47,231 bases of DNA from Yoonia sp. (GCA_029252195.1 JAQXBV010000006.1:1-47231); one strand, 5' to 3'. Positions 25,204-34,476 are shown, numbered from the stretch's first letter. A program made the numbers and translations. The notes: generated by a model from the sequence alone, not told the origin.

Positions 25204-26541
25204 ATGAAAAAGCTGATGATGGCCGCCGGCGGTGGCACACTTTTGGGTCTCGTCGTAACAACCCAAATTGCTGGCCCTCTCGTTGCGCAAGAGGCCGCCA
25301 GCAACGGCAGCGTCTACGAACAGCTTGATCTGTTCGGGGATATCTTCGAACGTATCCGTGCGGGATATGTTGAGGACGTCAATGAGAAAGACCTCATCGA
25401 GGCCGCGATCAACGGCATGCTGACCTCGCTTGATCCACACTCCAGCTATCTGTCCGCCGATGACGCCGATGCGATGCGCGTGCAGACCCGCGGCGAGTTT
25501 GGCGGCCTTGGCATTGAGGTCACCCAAGAAGAGGGCTGGGTGAAGGTCGTCTCACCGATGGATGGCACCCCTGCGGATGCTGCTGGCATTCTTGCGGGTG
25601 ACTTCATTACCGCTGTGGACGGCGAAAACGTGCTGGGTCTGACGCTTGACCAAGCGGTCGATCTGATGCGCGGCCCTGTTGGGTCCGAGATCATCATCAC
25701 GGTTTTGCGCGAAGGCGAGATTGAACCGTTCGACGTCTCGATCATCCGCGACACCATTAAATTGACTGCCGTGCGCAGCCGTACCGAAGGCAATGCGATT
25801 GTCCTGCGTATCGCCACCTTTAGCGACCAGACGTTTACGGACCTTGAAGCCGGCTTTAACGAGCAAGTCGCCGAAGCTGGCGGTTTGGAGAATGTTGACG
25901 GCGTCATCCTCGATCTGCGCAACAACCCTGGCGGTTTGCTCAATCAGGCGATTTACGTCTCGGACGCCTTCCTGGAAGCCGGTGAAATCGTTTCGACCCG
26001 TGGCCGCGAGGCGCAAGACAGCGACCGCTATAATGCGGCTGTCGGTGATCTGGCCAACGGCAAGCCGATTGTGGTGTTGATCAACGGCGGATCGGCCTCC
26101 GCCTCCGAGATTGTGGCAGGTGCATTGCAGGATCATCGCCGCGCGATCGTGATTGGGACGAAATCCTTTGGCAAGGGGTCCGTGCAAACGGTTGTTCCGC
26201 TCAAAGGTGATGGGGCGATGCGCCTGACAACGGCCCGCTATTACACGCCGTCAGGCCGCTCTATTCAGGCCTTGGGCATTTCGCCCGACATCATTGTCGA
26301 GCAGCCGCGCCCGCGCCCGGTCGTTGAAGGTGAAGAAGAAGACCTCAATCGCCCGATCCGCTCAGAAGCCGATCTTCGCGGGTCGCTCAATAACGACAGC
26401 CTGACGGAAGACGAAATCCGCCAGATCGAAGAAGACCGCGCGCGCGCAGAGACAACTGCCGCCCTGCGTGAAGACGATTATCAACTGGCCTATGCGATTG
26501 ATATTCTGAAAGGTCTGAACGCGCTCGGCCCGAAAGAGTAA
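25204..26541 (+). CDS. ctpA: Carboxy-terminal processing peptidase (S41)
   Basis: A 445-residue protease with an N-terminal hydrophobic export signal, a PDZ domain (about residues 98-180, EFGGLGIEVTQEEGWVKVVSP to ITVLREG) and the S41 core. The Ser/Lys dyad is predicted as Ser299 in GGSASASEIVAGAL and Lys324 in GTKSFGKGSVQ, spaced 25 apart as in Prc/CtpA. NPGGLLNQAI and RYYTPSGRSIQ are also standard. It acts on envelope proteins in the periplasm. AGGA lies upstream of the ATG, and the gene is followed by a strong terminator shared with the convergent CDF gene. Confidence 0.96.
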   Translation: MKKLMMAAGGGTLLGLVVTTQIAGPLVAQEAASNGSVYEQLDLFGDIFERIRAGYVEDVNEKDLIEAAINGMLTSLDPHSSYLSADDADAMRVQTRGEFGGLGIEVTQEEGWVKVVSPMDGTPADAAGILAGDFITAVDGENVLGLTLDQAVDLMRGPVGSEIIITVLREGEIEPFDVSIIRDTIKLTAVRSRTEGNAIVLRIATFSDQTFTDLEAGFNEQVAEAGGLENVDGVILDLRNNPGGLLNQAIYVSDAFLEAGEIVSTRGREAQDSDRYNAAVGDLANGKPIVVLINGGSASASEIVAGALQDHRRAIVIGTKSFGKGSVQTVVPLKGDGAMRLTTARYYTPSGRSIQALGISPDIIVEQPRPRPVVEGEEEDLNRPIRSEADLRGSLNNDSLTEDEIRQIEEDRARAETTAALREDDYQLAYAIDILKGLNALGPKE

Positions 26542-26557
26542 ACGATTTCAAGAGACT

Positions 26558-26594
26558 AAAAGCCGCCCGTGCACAGATGCTGCGGGCGGCTTTT
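26558..26594. terminator. Bidirectional terminator between ctpA and the CDF exporter
   Basis: A perfect 12-bp stem: AAAAGCCGCCCG (26558-26569) pairs with CGGGCGGCTTTT (26583-26594), with T runs on both strands. Confidence 0.92.
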
Positions 26595-26598
26595 GTGT

Positions 26599-27141
26599 TT
26601 AATGGCGGTGGTGCTTTTCAGCGCGCGCTTGCCCAATGATCTGCACGGATGAGCTTAGAAACAGCCCCGCCATGATCCCTGCGACGATCAAGTCGGGCCA
26701 ACCTGTTGACATGCCCCAGACACCGACGGCGGCGATCATAACCGCAATATTGCCAATGGCGTCATTGCGCGAGCAAAGCCAGACCGAGCGCACATTGGCG
26801 TCCCCGTCCTTGTATTTCACGAGGATCAAGACGCTGGCGAGGTTGGCCAAGAGCGCCAGAAACCCGATTGCACCCATGACACCCGCCTCAGGCACGCCAA
26901 TGTAGATCACGCGGTAAAGCGTTGTGCCAAAGACCCAAAGGCCCATGAGCAGCAGGCTGATCCCTTTGGCCATCGCCACGGTGGAGCGGATTTTGATCGC
27001 GGCCCCGATGACCGCAAGCGAGATGCCGTAAGTGAGCGCATCGGCGGCGAAATCGAGCGCGTCGGCTTGCAAGGCTTGGCTCTGCGCCACCTGCCCTGCG
27101 GTCATCTCGACCCCGAACATGACCGTGTTAATCGCAATCAC
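26599..27141 (-). CDS. Cation diffusion facilitator-like transporter, start region broken
   Basis: A 180-residue six-helix CDF-type membrane protein in its short form without the cytoplasmic domain: DALDFAADALTYGISLAVIGAA, then LLLMGLWVFGTTLYR, SVWLCSRNDAIGNIAVMIAA, and a histidine-rich end (EKHHRH). The annotated start is a GTG at 27141, which cuts helix 1. Upstream the frame continues in good family style (ASCGHHTSFDGVSADYKRRLWA, with a metal-binding CGHH). The ATG at 27213 has an AAGGGGA ribosome binding site, but the codon after the ATG is TGA (27208-27210). So the natural start is probably wrecked by one nonsense codon. Its promoter is of MerR type and faces a MerR regulator, so the role is metal export. 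Confidence 0.75.
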   Translation of the reverse strand: MIAINTVMFGVEMTAGQVAQSQALQADALDFAADALTYGISLAVIGAAIKIRSTVAMAKGISLLLMGLWVFGTTLYRVIYIGVPEAGVMGAIGFLALLANLASVLILVKYKDGDANVRSVWLCSRNDAIGNIAVMIAAVGVWGMSTGWPDLIVAGIMAGLFLSSSVQIIGQARAEKHHRH

Positions 27142-27244
27142 GGCCCAAAGCCTGCGTTTGTAATCCGCAGAGACGCCGTCGAATGATGTGTGGTGTCCGC
27201 AACTGGCTCACATGAGAATCCCCTTTTGAAATCTGCTCCAACAT

Positions 27245-27275
27245 AGTATAATTGCTCTAGTGACTAGAGGTTCAA
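27245..27275 (-). promoter_or_regulatory. MerR-type promoter and operator of the CDF gene
   Basis: On the minus strand, TTGAAC (27275-27270) and TATACT (27250-27245) form -35 and -10 boxes separated by exactly 19 bp. The spacer is filled by the dyad CTCTAGT-G-ACTAGAG (27255-27269). An over-long 19-bp spacer with a central dyad is the hallmark of promoters untwisted by MerR-family activators. Confidence 0.85.
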
Positions 27276-27286
27276 GGGGTATTTAC

Positions 27287-27703
27287 ATGTTTTCTATTGG
27301 CGCGCTTGCCAAGCGCACGGGCGTGAAGATTCCAACGATCCGCTACTATGAGCAAATGGGCCTGATTGCGCCGCTGGAACGCACCGAGGGTAATCAGCGG
27401 CGGTATGGCAGGCCTGAGTTGGAGCAGCTTGGATTTATCAAACATGCTCGCGATCTGGGGTTTTCGATTGATGCGATCTTGGGGCTGATTGCCCTGCAAG
27501 ATCACCCGGATCGGACCTGCGTGGAGGCCACAGAAATTGCGCGAGCCCAATTGGCCGATGTACGCGCCAAGATTGCGAAGTTGACCGCGTTAGAAGGAGA
27601 GTTGAACCGCCTCGCTCAGGGCTGCAACGGGAACGGTATCGCAGGCGAGTGTTACGTGCTGGCGGCCCTTGCAGACCACCAGCGATGTGAGGCGGACCAC
27701 TAG
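27287..27703 (+). CDS. MerR-family metal-responsive regulator (CadR/ZntR/PbrR-like)
   Basis: A 138-residue MerR regulator from the ATG at 27287: winged HTH MFSIGALAKRTGVKIPTIRYYEQMGLI, TEGNQRRYGRPELEQLGFIKHARDLGFS, then a dimerisation helix and a C-terminal metal loop with Cys (CNGNGIAGEC and a final RCEADH), plus an earlier Cys in RTCVEATE. This cysteine layout is that of Zn/Cd/Pb sensors. It faces the CDF exporter across a divergent promoter whose dyad it should bind. The frame is open nine codons further upstream, but that would run into the operator dyad. Confidence 0.88.
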   Translation: MFSIGALAKRTGVKIPTIRYYEQMGLIAPLERTEGNQRRYGRPELEQLGFIKHARDLGFSIDAILGLIALQDHPDRTCVEATEIARAQLADVRAKIAKLTALEGELNRLAQGCNGNGIAGECYVLAALADHQRCEADH

Positions 27704-30144
27704 GCTTTTGCGCGGTCACCTGTTGGGTCATAGAACGGCTTGAGCGAGGCTTCGGCCTTCACCTTCACACCCATGACGTCGATCTCATAGGTCGACCCGA
27801 GCACGTCAGCGGCGCTCTCCCCCTCGCAAGGGATGTAGCCCATGCCCATCGCTGCACCAAGGTGGTGGCCATAGACACCAGAGGTCAGAAAGCTCACGAC
27901 CTCACCATCCCGCATGATCGGCTCGTTGTGGTAAAGGAGCGGTTCAGGGTCGGTGAGCTTGAACTGCACAAGGCGTTTCGACCGACCCTTTTCTTTCTTC
28001 GCAAGCACCGCCTCGCGCCCGATGAAATCGGGCTTATCCGCCTTGACCGCAAAGCCCAAGCCCGCCTCCAAAACATGATCCTCGCAGGTGATGTCGTGGC
28101 CGAAGTGACGGAAGCCCTTCTCAATGCGGCCCGCATCCATCATATGCATCCCGCAAAGCTTAAGACCCATCTCTTGACCCGCCGCTTGCAACGTTTCAAA
28201 GGCGTGGCAAGCCATGTCGGCGGAGACGTAAATTTCCCACCCAAGCTCGCCCACATAAGTCACGCGGTGCGCCCGTGCGAGGCCCATACCCAGTTCAATC
28301 TCTTGCGCGGTGCCAAAGGGGTTGTGCTCATTCGAGAAATCATTTGGCGAGACAGCTTGCAAAAGCTGACGAGCATTTGGCCCCATGACAGCCAAAACGC
28401 CCTCACCCGCCGTCACATCCGTAATGACAACATTGTAGTCACCCTGATTGCGGCGCATCCACGTTTCGTCAGCCAGCCGCGTTGCGGCGGGTGTCACGAC
28501 AAGGAAAGCCGTTTCGGACAGCCGCGTGACTGTCACATCGGCCTCAATCCCCGCGCGGGAGTTGAGGAATTGCGTATAAACGATCTTACCGACAGGCACG
28601 TCATATTGCCCACCACCGATGTAGTTCATAAAGGCCAAAGCATCGCGTCCTTCAACGCGGATTTTGCCGAAAGAAGACATGTCATACATGCCGACATTGG
28701 TGCGCACCGCGTTCAACTCAGCACCGACATTGGCAAAGAAGTTTTGACGCTTCCACGAGTATTCATATTCGGGTTTTTGGCCTGTGTTTGCATACCAGTT
28801 GGCTCGCTCCCAGCCCGCAAGTTCGCCCATGACGGCCCCTTGATCTAAAAGCTGCTGGTGGAACGGGGTACGACGGACGCCGCGCGCGGTATCTTTTTGA
28901 CGGTAGGGATAATGGTCGGCGTAAAGTAGGCCAAGCGTCTCTTTAGAGCGCTCGAAAAGGTAGTGCTTGTTGCCTTGGAACGGTTGCATCCGCGAGATAT
29001 CAACATCGCCCAGATCAAAGGGTTTCTCGCCCGCGTCCATCCATTGCGACAGCGCATTGCCCGCGCCGCCCGCCGATTGGATCCCGATGGAGTTAAAGCC
29101 CGCCGCGACCCAAACGTTATCCATCTCGGGGGCAAGCCCAAGGTGATAGGCGTCATCGGGGGTAAAGCTTTCGGGGCCGTTAAAGAACGTATGAATACCC
29201 GCTTCCGCCAACATCGGCATCCTGTTCACCGCGGCCTCAAGGATCGGCTCGAAGTGGTCGAAATCTTCGGGCAATTGGTCGAACTCGAAATCGGCGGGAA
29301 TACCGTCCATCGCCCAAGGTTTGGCGTTCAGCTCAAAGGCCCCAAGCAAGATTTTGCCCGCGTCCTCTTTATAATAGGCGCATTCGTCGGGCACGCGCAG
29401 CACGGGCATTTGGGTCAGACCCGCAATCGGCTCGGTCACAATATAGAAGTGTTCGCAAGCATGCAGCGGCACGTTCACGCCCGCCATTTTACCGACCTGA
29501 TGGCCCCACATGCCGCCACAGTTGACGATCATATCGCAGGCAATTGTGCCTGTCTCAGAGCCGTTATTCCAATCCACGGAGGTCACGCGACGGCCCGTTT
29601 TGTGGATCGCAGTGACAGCCGTGCGCTCGATCACCTGGGCCCCGTTTTGACGGGCCCCTTTGGCGAGTGCGAGCGCGATATTCGCAGGGTCGCCCTGCCC
29701 GTCGAGCGGCAGATAAACCCCCGCCGTCACCCCGTCGATATTGAGGTGTTCATATTTCTCTTTCACATCCTTGGGGCTGATTTCCTCGACATCAACACCA
29801 AAAGAACGTGCCATAGCGGCCTGTCGGAAGATTTCCTCTTTGCGTTCATCGGTCAGCGCAGCAGTGATGGATCCCACCCGCTTGAACCCCGTGGCGACGC
29901 CCGTTTCCGCTTCCAGATTACCGTAGAGTTCTTGGGAATATTTCGCCAACTTGGTCATGTTGGCCGTGGCGCGCAGTTGCGCGATCAGCCCTGCGGCGTG
30001 CCATGTGGTGCCAGAGGTCAGCTGTTTGCGCTCTAACAAAACCACATCTTTCCAGCCCAGTTTGGCAAGGTGATAGGCAACAGAGCAGCCGATGACGCCG
30101 CCCCCGATAATGACGACGCGTGCGTGTGTTGGGACGTTGGCCAT
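27700..30144 (-). CDS. FAD-dependent dimethylglycine/sarcosine dehydrogenase-like protein fused to GcvT domain (copy 1)
   Basis: An 814-residue two-part enzyme. N-terminal DAO/FAD domain: VVIIGGGVIGCSVAYHLAKLG and SGTTWHAAGL, where the His is the covalent flavin-attachment site of dimethylglycine dehydrogenase. Then an FAO_M linker and GcvT domain: NVGMYDMSSFGKIRVEGRDALAFMNYI to GWEIYVSADMACHAFETL and the C-terminal segment VKVKAEASLKPFYDPTGDR. Such enzymes N-demethylate methylated glycines and pass the methyl group to tetrahydrofolate. The start at the ATG of MANVPTHARV (30144) has AAGGA upstream. It is the last gene of the operon, overlapping the MerR gene end to end. Confidence 0.93.
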   Translation of the reverse strand: MANVPTHARVVIIGGGVIGCSVAYHLAKLGWKDVVLLERKQLTSGTTWHAAGLIAQLRATANMTKLAKYSQELYGNLEAETGVATGFKRVGSITAALTDERKEEIFRQAAMARSFGVDVEEISPKDVKEKYEHLNIDGVTAGVYLPLDGQGDPANIALALAKGARQNGAQVIERTAVTAIHKTGRRVTSVDWNNGSETGTIACDMIVNCGGMWGHQVGKMAGVNVPLHACEHFYIVTEPIAGLTQMPVLRVPDECAYYKEDAGKILLGAFELNAKPWAMDGIPADFEFDQLPEDFDHFEPILEAAVNRMPMLAEAGIHTFFNGPESFTPDDAYHLGLAPEMDNVWVAAGFNSIGIQSAGGAGNALSQWMDAGEKPFDLGDVDISRMQPFQGNKHYLFERSKETLGLLYADHYPYRQKDTARGVRRTPFHQQLLDQGAVMGELAGWERANWYANTGQKPEYEYSWKRQNFFANVGAELNAVRTNVGMYDMSSFGKIRVEGRDALAFMNYIGGGQYDVPVGKIVYTQFLNSRAGIEADVTVTRLSETAFLVVTPAATRLADETWMRRNQGDYNVVITDVTAGEGVLAVMGPNARQLLQAVSPNDFSNEHNPFGTAQEIELGMGLARAHRVTYVGELGWEIYVSADMACHAFETLQAAGQEMGLKLCGMHMMDAGRIEKGFRHFGHDITCEDHVLEAGLGFAVKADKPDFIGREAVLAKKEKGRSKRLVQFKLTDPEPLLYHNEPIMRDGEVVSFLTSGVYGHHLGAAMGMGYIPCEGESAADVLGSTYEIDVMGVKVKAEASLKPFYDPTGDRAKA

Positions 30145-30154
30145 GGATAGTTCC

Positions 30155-31021
30155 TTACTTAAAACGAGCGGCAAGTTCTGCGATGTGGACTGGCCCCACC
30201 TCGCAGCAACCGCCAATGAGAGTTGCGCCAGCGTCGACCCATGTCTGGGCGAAATCGGCATAGCGTGCGGGGTCAAGATCGGTGCGCGCCTTCAGGCTGT
30301 CCACAGTCGCGCCGATATGGTCGAAATCATCCGAAATCCCCGTGAAGCCGTTGGCATAGGCCCCAAGCGGCACACCTGCTTGGGCCAGTTGCGGCAGGCC
30401 AATGCTCACCGCTTCCGGCACTGAGCAGTTGATCAGGAGGGCCGCGGGCTTGAACTCTGCCAGCAAGGGCAAGATGTCTGTCAACGCCTCGCCCGAGCGC
30501 AGTTTTGTGCCATCCGCGTCATCCACAGAGACAGCCAGCCAGACAGGTTTCCCCGTCACCGAGGCCCCCATCAGGCCACCGCGCGCTTGGTCAACCGACG
30601 ACATGGTCTCAAGGATATGCACATCCACGAAAGGCGCATGGATGCGTGCAAGGTTGGCATAGGCCTCGGCGGCTTGGTCCGCTGGCGGGGCCTTGTCGGG
30701 TTGATAGGAAAAGCCCAAGGGCCCCAAAGAGCCCGCGATGATCCCCGACCCATGGGCGTCGCGCGCGGCGCAGGCGATCTCGCACGCTAGCGTCGCGAGG
30801 GCGGTCAGTTTGTCCCCGATCCCGTGCGTTTCCAATCGGTCGGGCAGCACGGAGTAGCTGTTGGTCGTGGCCACATCCGCCCCCGCCGCAAAGTATTCAT
30901 CGTGCACAGCGCGCACCATCGACGGATCATCCAGCAGCGCTTGGATCGACCAAAGCGAGGTCGCCTTGCCTGCCCGCGCAATCAACTCCTGGCCCATACC
31001 GCCATCAAGAAGGGTGATCAT
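30155..31021 (-). CDS. Homocysteine S-methyltransferase family protein (BHMT/MmuM-like)
   Basis: A 288-residue TIM-barrel methyltransferase: LLDGGMGQELI, ATTNSYSVLP, ILETMSSVDQA, LLINCSVPEAVS (Asn-Cys zinc ligand) and IGGCCEVGPVHI (the GGCC zinc motif). These are the three zinc cysteines that activate homocysteine. In this operon the likely methyl donor is a betaine, with the product feeding the flanking demethylases, but S-methylmethionine cannot be excluded. Its start overlaps the end of the upstream GcvT-fusion gene by 4 bases (ATGA). Confidence 0.9.
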   Translation of the reverse strand: MITLLDGGMGQELIARAGKATSLWSIQALLDDPSMVRAVHDEYFAAGADVATTNSYSVLPDRLETHGIGDKLTALATLACEIACAARDAHGSGIIAGSLGPLGFSYQPDKAPPADQAAEAYANLARIHAPFVDVHILETMSSVDQARGGLMGASVTGKPVWLAVSVDDADGTKLRSGEALTDILPLLAEFKPAALLINCSVPEAVSIGLPQLAQAGVPLGAYANGFTGISDDFDHIGATVDSLKARTDLDPARYADFAQTWVDAGATLIGGCCEVGPVHIAELAARFK

Positions 31022-33480
31022 GCACGGATCCGATCGTTGGCGGGATCCCAGAGCGGCTCGTCTTTTTGGACGGTGGCCACGCAGTCTTCGCCGAAGATGT
31101 TGACGGTAACTTTGGTCCCCGCGACCGCCAGATCGGGGCGCAACATGCCCAGCGCAATCGCCTTTTTCACGCGGTAGCCGTAGGTGCCTGAGGTGGTCTC
31201 GCCCACGACCGCGCCGTTGTGGCTAATCGTCGACATATAGGGCGCGTCAGAGGCGGGCACGGCGTCGAATGTAAGCGTCACAAACTGCTTGGTCACGCCT
31301 TGCTGTTTCTCCGCCAATAGCGCCGCTTTGCCCGGAAAATCGCCCTTGTCGAATTTCACGAACCGCTCCAGCCCGCCTTGCAACATGGTGTAATCGGTCG
31401 ACAAATCGCCCTTCCATGCGCGGTAGCCTTTTTCGATCCGCAAGGCGTTGAGCGCGAACATCCCAAAAGGTTTCAATCCGTGCTTTGCGCCCGCTTTCAT
31501 AACGGCGTCGTAAACGGCGGCGGTGTCCTCCACCTTCGAGTGGATTTCCCAGCCAAGCTCGCCCGCGAAAGACACCCGCACCAGCTGCACCCATGTGCCG
31601 TCGATCTGCGCCGAGTGATGGGAGAGCCAGCCAAGCGACAAATCACCGTTCGAGCAATCGGCAAGAATGTCGCGCGATTTCGGCCCCGTCAGGATTTGGC
31701 AACTAAAGTTGCGCGTCACATCCGTCAGGGTGAATTTCGCATCCTTTGGCATCCGGCTCTTGAGCACGTCAAAGTCGTGCCACTGCGCGGTGGCGGCGGT
31801 GATCATAAAGAAGCTGTCGTCGGCCAAACGCATCGCCGACATCTCGGTCACAATCCGCCCGCGATCGTCGGCGAAATAGATCAGGCCGATGCGCCCGACC
31901 TTGGGAATGCCACCCGTGCCATTGTCGCGCAGGAATTGTGCGGCACCCTCCCCGTCGAGCTTGTAACGCGAGAAACCGGGCAGGTCGAGGATACCAGCCG
32001 CGTCGCGCACCGCCTCGCACTCTTCCCTGATTCGCGGCTGCCAAGGGCCGGACCGCCCCCAAGTCTGCGTGCTTTCCTCCGATGTATCGTCGCCGTCTTT
32101 GGCATACCAATTGGCCCGCTCCCAGCCGTTATAGGCCCCGAAAACGCCCCCCAACGCGGCAACCTTGTCGTGCACCGCCGACAGCTTTTTGTCGCGGCCT
32201 TCCGGCCATGCATGATAGGGGAAGTGCATGGCGTATTCGTGACCGTAGGTCTCCATCGCCTTGCGGTCGCAGTAGTCTTGATCGGTATAATCGGTGTAGC
32301 GACGCGGATCGACCGCCCACATGTCCCACTCGGTTTGCCCTTCCGTAATCCATTCGGCCATGACCTTGCCTGCGCCGCCGCCTTGGGTAATCCCGAAAGT
32401 GAACACACAGGCCTCATAGGCGTTCGGCACACCCGGCATCGGCCCCATCAGCGGCAGGCCGTCGGGCGCATAGGGGATCGGGCCGTTGATCACGCGGCCA
32501 ACGCCCGCAGTCCCAAGGACAGGGACACGGGCCATCGCATCTTCGATATACCACTCCAGCCGCTCCAGATCGTCGGGGTAAAGTTGGAAGCTAAAGTCGT
32601 CGGGCATCGGATCGGAGGGCGTCATCCAATGGCCTTTGCAATTGCGCTCGTATGGCCCGAGGTTCAGCCCGTGTTTGTCTTGGCGCAGGTAGTAAGAGCT
32701 ATCGACATCGCGTAGCAGAGGCACCTTGTGACCGGAGGCCTCTGTCCAGGCTTTCAGCTCGGGGATTTCTTCGGTCAGGAAATACTGGTGCGACATGACG
32801 GACATCGGCACGGTGCGCCCGCCAAAAGGCTTGAACCATTCGCCAACGCGCTGCGCGTAATAGCCTGCCGCGTTCACCACCTTTTCGCAGCGGATATCAC
32901 CCTTGTCGGTATGCACGATCCACTCGCCATTCTCGCGGCTGACACCCGTGGCAGGGCAGAACCGTTCGATCCGCGCGCCCATCTGGCGGGCACCCTTGGC
33001 CAGCGCTTGGGTCAGCTGCGCCGGGTCGATATCGCCGTCGTCTGGATCCCACATGCCCCCGACAAGGTCGTGGGTTTCCAAGAACGGATAGCGGTCCTTC
33101 ATATCGGCATTCGACATCATCTCGATCGAGAGGCCCTGATAGTTGGCCATGCCCCGCGCGCGCTCGAATTCCTGCATCCGCTCTTTTGAATGCGCGAGGC
33201 GAATGGAGCCGGTGACGTGGTAGTTCATCGGATAGTCGACCTCTTCGGCCAGCCCTGCGTAAAGACCCAGTGAATAACGCTGCATGTTCATGATCGACCA
33301 AGAGGTGCTGAACGACGGGCAGTTGCCAGCGGCGTGCCATGTAGAGCCAGCGGTCAGCTCGTTCTTTTCCAAGAGCACACAATCTGTCCAGCCTGCTTTC
33401 GCCAAGTGATAAAGCGTCGAGACACCGACGACCCCGCCGCCAATGATCACGACCCGTGCTGTTGTTGGAAATTCACTCAT
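31018..33480 (-). CDS. FAD-dependent dimethylglycine/sarcosine dehydrogenase-like protein fused to GcvT domain (copy 2)
   Basis: An 820-residue paralogue of the protein encoded at 27700-30144, with the same order: VVIIGGGVVGVSTLYHLAKAG, AGSTWHAAGN (flavin-linking His), central FAD region (GPIPYAPDGLPLMGPMPGVPNAY), and GcvT domain (RDAAGILDLPGFSRYKLDGE to GWEIHSKVEDTAAVYDAV and WDPANDRIRA at the end). The ATG of MSEFPTTARVV (33480) lies 8 bases inside the GFA gene. Upstream in-frame sequence belongs to the GFA gene read in another frame. The two copies are diverged, so they probably act on successive substrates (for example dimethylglycine then sarcosine); this is inference. Confidence 0.93.
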   Translation of the reverse strand: MSEFPTTARVVIIGGGVVGVSTLYHLAKAGWTDCVLLEKNELTAGSTWHAAGNCPSFSTSWSIMNMQRYSLGLYAGLAEEVDYPMNYHVTGSIRLAHSKERMQEFERARGMANYQGLSIEMMSNADMKDRYPFLETHDLVGGMWDPDDGDIDPAQLTQALAKGARQMGARIERFCPATGVSRENGEWIVHTDKGDIRCEKVVNAAGYYAQRVGEWFKPFGGRTVPMSVMSHQYFLTEEIPELKAWTEASGHKVPLLRDVDSSYYLRQDKHGLNLGPYERNCKGHWMTPSDPMPDDFSFQLYPDDLERLEWYIEDAMARVPVLGTAGVGRVINGPIPYAPDGLPLMGPMPGVPNAYEACVFTFGITQGGGAGKVMAEWITEGQTEWDMWAVDPRRYTDYTDQDYCDRKAMETYGHEYAMHFPYHAWPEGRDKKLSAVHDKVAALGGVFGAYNGWERANWYAKDGDDTSEESTQTWGRSGPWQPRIREECEAVRDAAGILDLPGFSRYKLDGEGAAQFLRDNGTGGIPKVGRIGLIYFADDRGRIVTEMSAMRLADDSFFMITAATAQWHDFDVLKSRMPKDAKFTLTDVTRNFSCQILTGPKSRDILADCSNGDLSLGWLSHHSAQIDGTWVQLVRVSFAGELGWEIHSKVEDTAAVYDAVMKAGAKHGLKPFGMFALNALRIEKGYRAWKGDLSTDYTMLQGGLERFVKFDKGDFPGKAALLAEKQQGVTKQFVTLTFDAVPASDAPYMSTISHNGAVVGETTSGTYGYRVKKAIALGMLRPDLAVAGTKVTVNIFGEDCVATVQKDEPLWDPANDRIRA

Positions 33481-33856
33481 CTTCTTGCTCCTCTTGCCGA
33501 ACCTGGTCGGTGATGTCGTAATAATCGCCTTTGTCGGCGGTAAATATGTGGCGCTCCAGATGCAGCCCCGTCGGCCCGTCGAGCGCGCCGAGGGCCACGC
33601 CGGTGTCGTCGTCGGCAAAGCTCTTCCAGAACAGGAACGACCCGCAGGTCGGGCAAAATCCGCGCTTCGCAATCGGGCTGGCCTGATACCAGCGGACCTC
33701 GCCTGTGATCGTGAGCGCATCATCGGGCACTTGCATCGCCGCCCAGTAATGCCCCGATTGCTTGCGGCATTGGGAGCAGTGACAGGCGGCGGGATATTTG
33801 GCTTGGGCGGCGGCGGTGAAAGTGACCGCGCCACAAAGGCAGCTTCCTTGATGCAT
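33473..33856 (-). CDS. GFA-family (glutathione-dependent formaldehyde-activating-like) protein
   Basis: A 127-residue protein with the GFA zinc sites: Cys6/Cys8 (CLCGAV), Cys25/Cys27/Cys30 (ACHCSQCRK) and Cys68/Cys71 (CPTCGS), then FLFWKS and VALGALDGP. Bound zinc and a possible glutathione link to formaldehyde fit an operon that demethylates amines, although GFA proteins have mostly unproven roles. It starts at ATG 33856 (overlapping the LysE stop as TGATG), and its 3' end overlaps the next gene by 8 bases. Confidence 0.9.
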   Translation of the reverse strand: MHQGSCLCGAVTFTAAAQAKYPAACHCSQCRKQSGHYWAAMQVPDDALTITGEVRWYQASPIAKRGFCPTCGSFLFWKSFADDDTGVALGALDGPTGLHLERHIFTADKGDYYDITDQVRQEEQEDE

Positions 33857-34476
33857 CAGGTGATCCTCGGGGCTGAGGTGCTGCCCAAGAGCAGCCCGTA
33901 GATGATGAAACAGGCGGCCATGACGCGGCGCACCGTGACGTTGAAAACCAAGCCAAGGGCCGCACGACCAAGCCCTGCGCCCAGTGCGGTATAGCTGAGG
34001 TAGGACAGCGCCGTCAGCGTAAGCGCCGTTGGCACAATCACCCACATTTGCGTGCTGATTGCCACGTCAGGCTGCACGAATTGGGTGAAGGCCGCGAGGT
34101 AGCCCGCGACGGATTTCGGGTTGATGACCGCAAGCGCAAGCGCACGAAAATAGACCGACGATGCGCCCGCGCTGTCAAGTTTGACGGGCTTGGCCGCATT
34201 CATCCAGCCGCGAATGCCGAGGTAGATCAGCACAGCCGCACCAATGAGTTTGGCTGCGTCAAAGACTGCGGGATTGCTTGCAATAAGCGCCGTAACGCCC
34301 AGCGCCGAGAGCGCCAGAAAAAGGCTCGCTTGGGTCAGGATCGCGGCCACGCCCGGCAGGCTTTTCCAGAACCCGCGGGCCATGCCGTTGTTGATACAAT
34401 TGACCGCATTGGGGCCGGGTGTGGTGACAAACACAACCCAGAATAGCGCGAAAACGGTCCATGCCTCAAAGCTCAT
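33856..34476 (-). CDS. LysE/RhtB-family amino-acid exporter
   Basis: A 206-residue protein with the LysE signature near its N-terminus (FVTTPGPNAVNCINNGMARG), six hydrophobic helices, and ALAVINPKSVAGYLAAF. This family exports amino acids or their derivatives, often as a safety valve for methylated or toxic intermediates. It starts at ATG 34476, which overlaps the stop codon of the XRE-cupin gene (TGATG); a TTG one codon earlier is possible. It sits second in the demethylation operon. Confidence 0.9.
   Translation of the reverse strand: MSFEAWTVFALFWVVFVTTPGPNAVNCINNGMARGFWKSLPGVAAILTQASLFLALSALGVTALIASNPAVFDAAKLIGAAVLIYLGIRGWMNAAKPVKLDSAGASSVYFRALALAVINPKSVAGYLAAFTQFVQPDVAISTQMWVIVPTALTLTALSYLSYTALGAGLGRAALGLVFNVTVRRVMAACFIIYGLLLGSTSAPRIT

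Noticed and set aside
28963..30036. Long plus-strand frame antisense to the first FAD/GcvT gene, and a similar one at 31378-32715 against the second
   Set aside because: Both lie wholly inside well-supported genes on the minus strand; codon pattern explains them.
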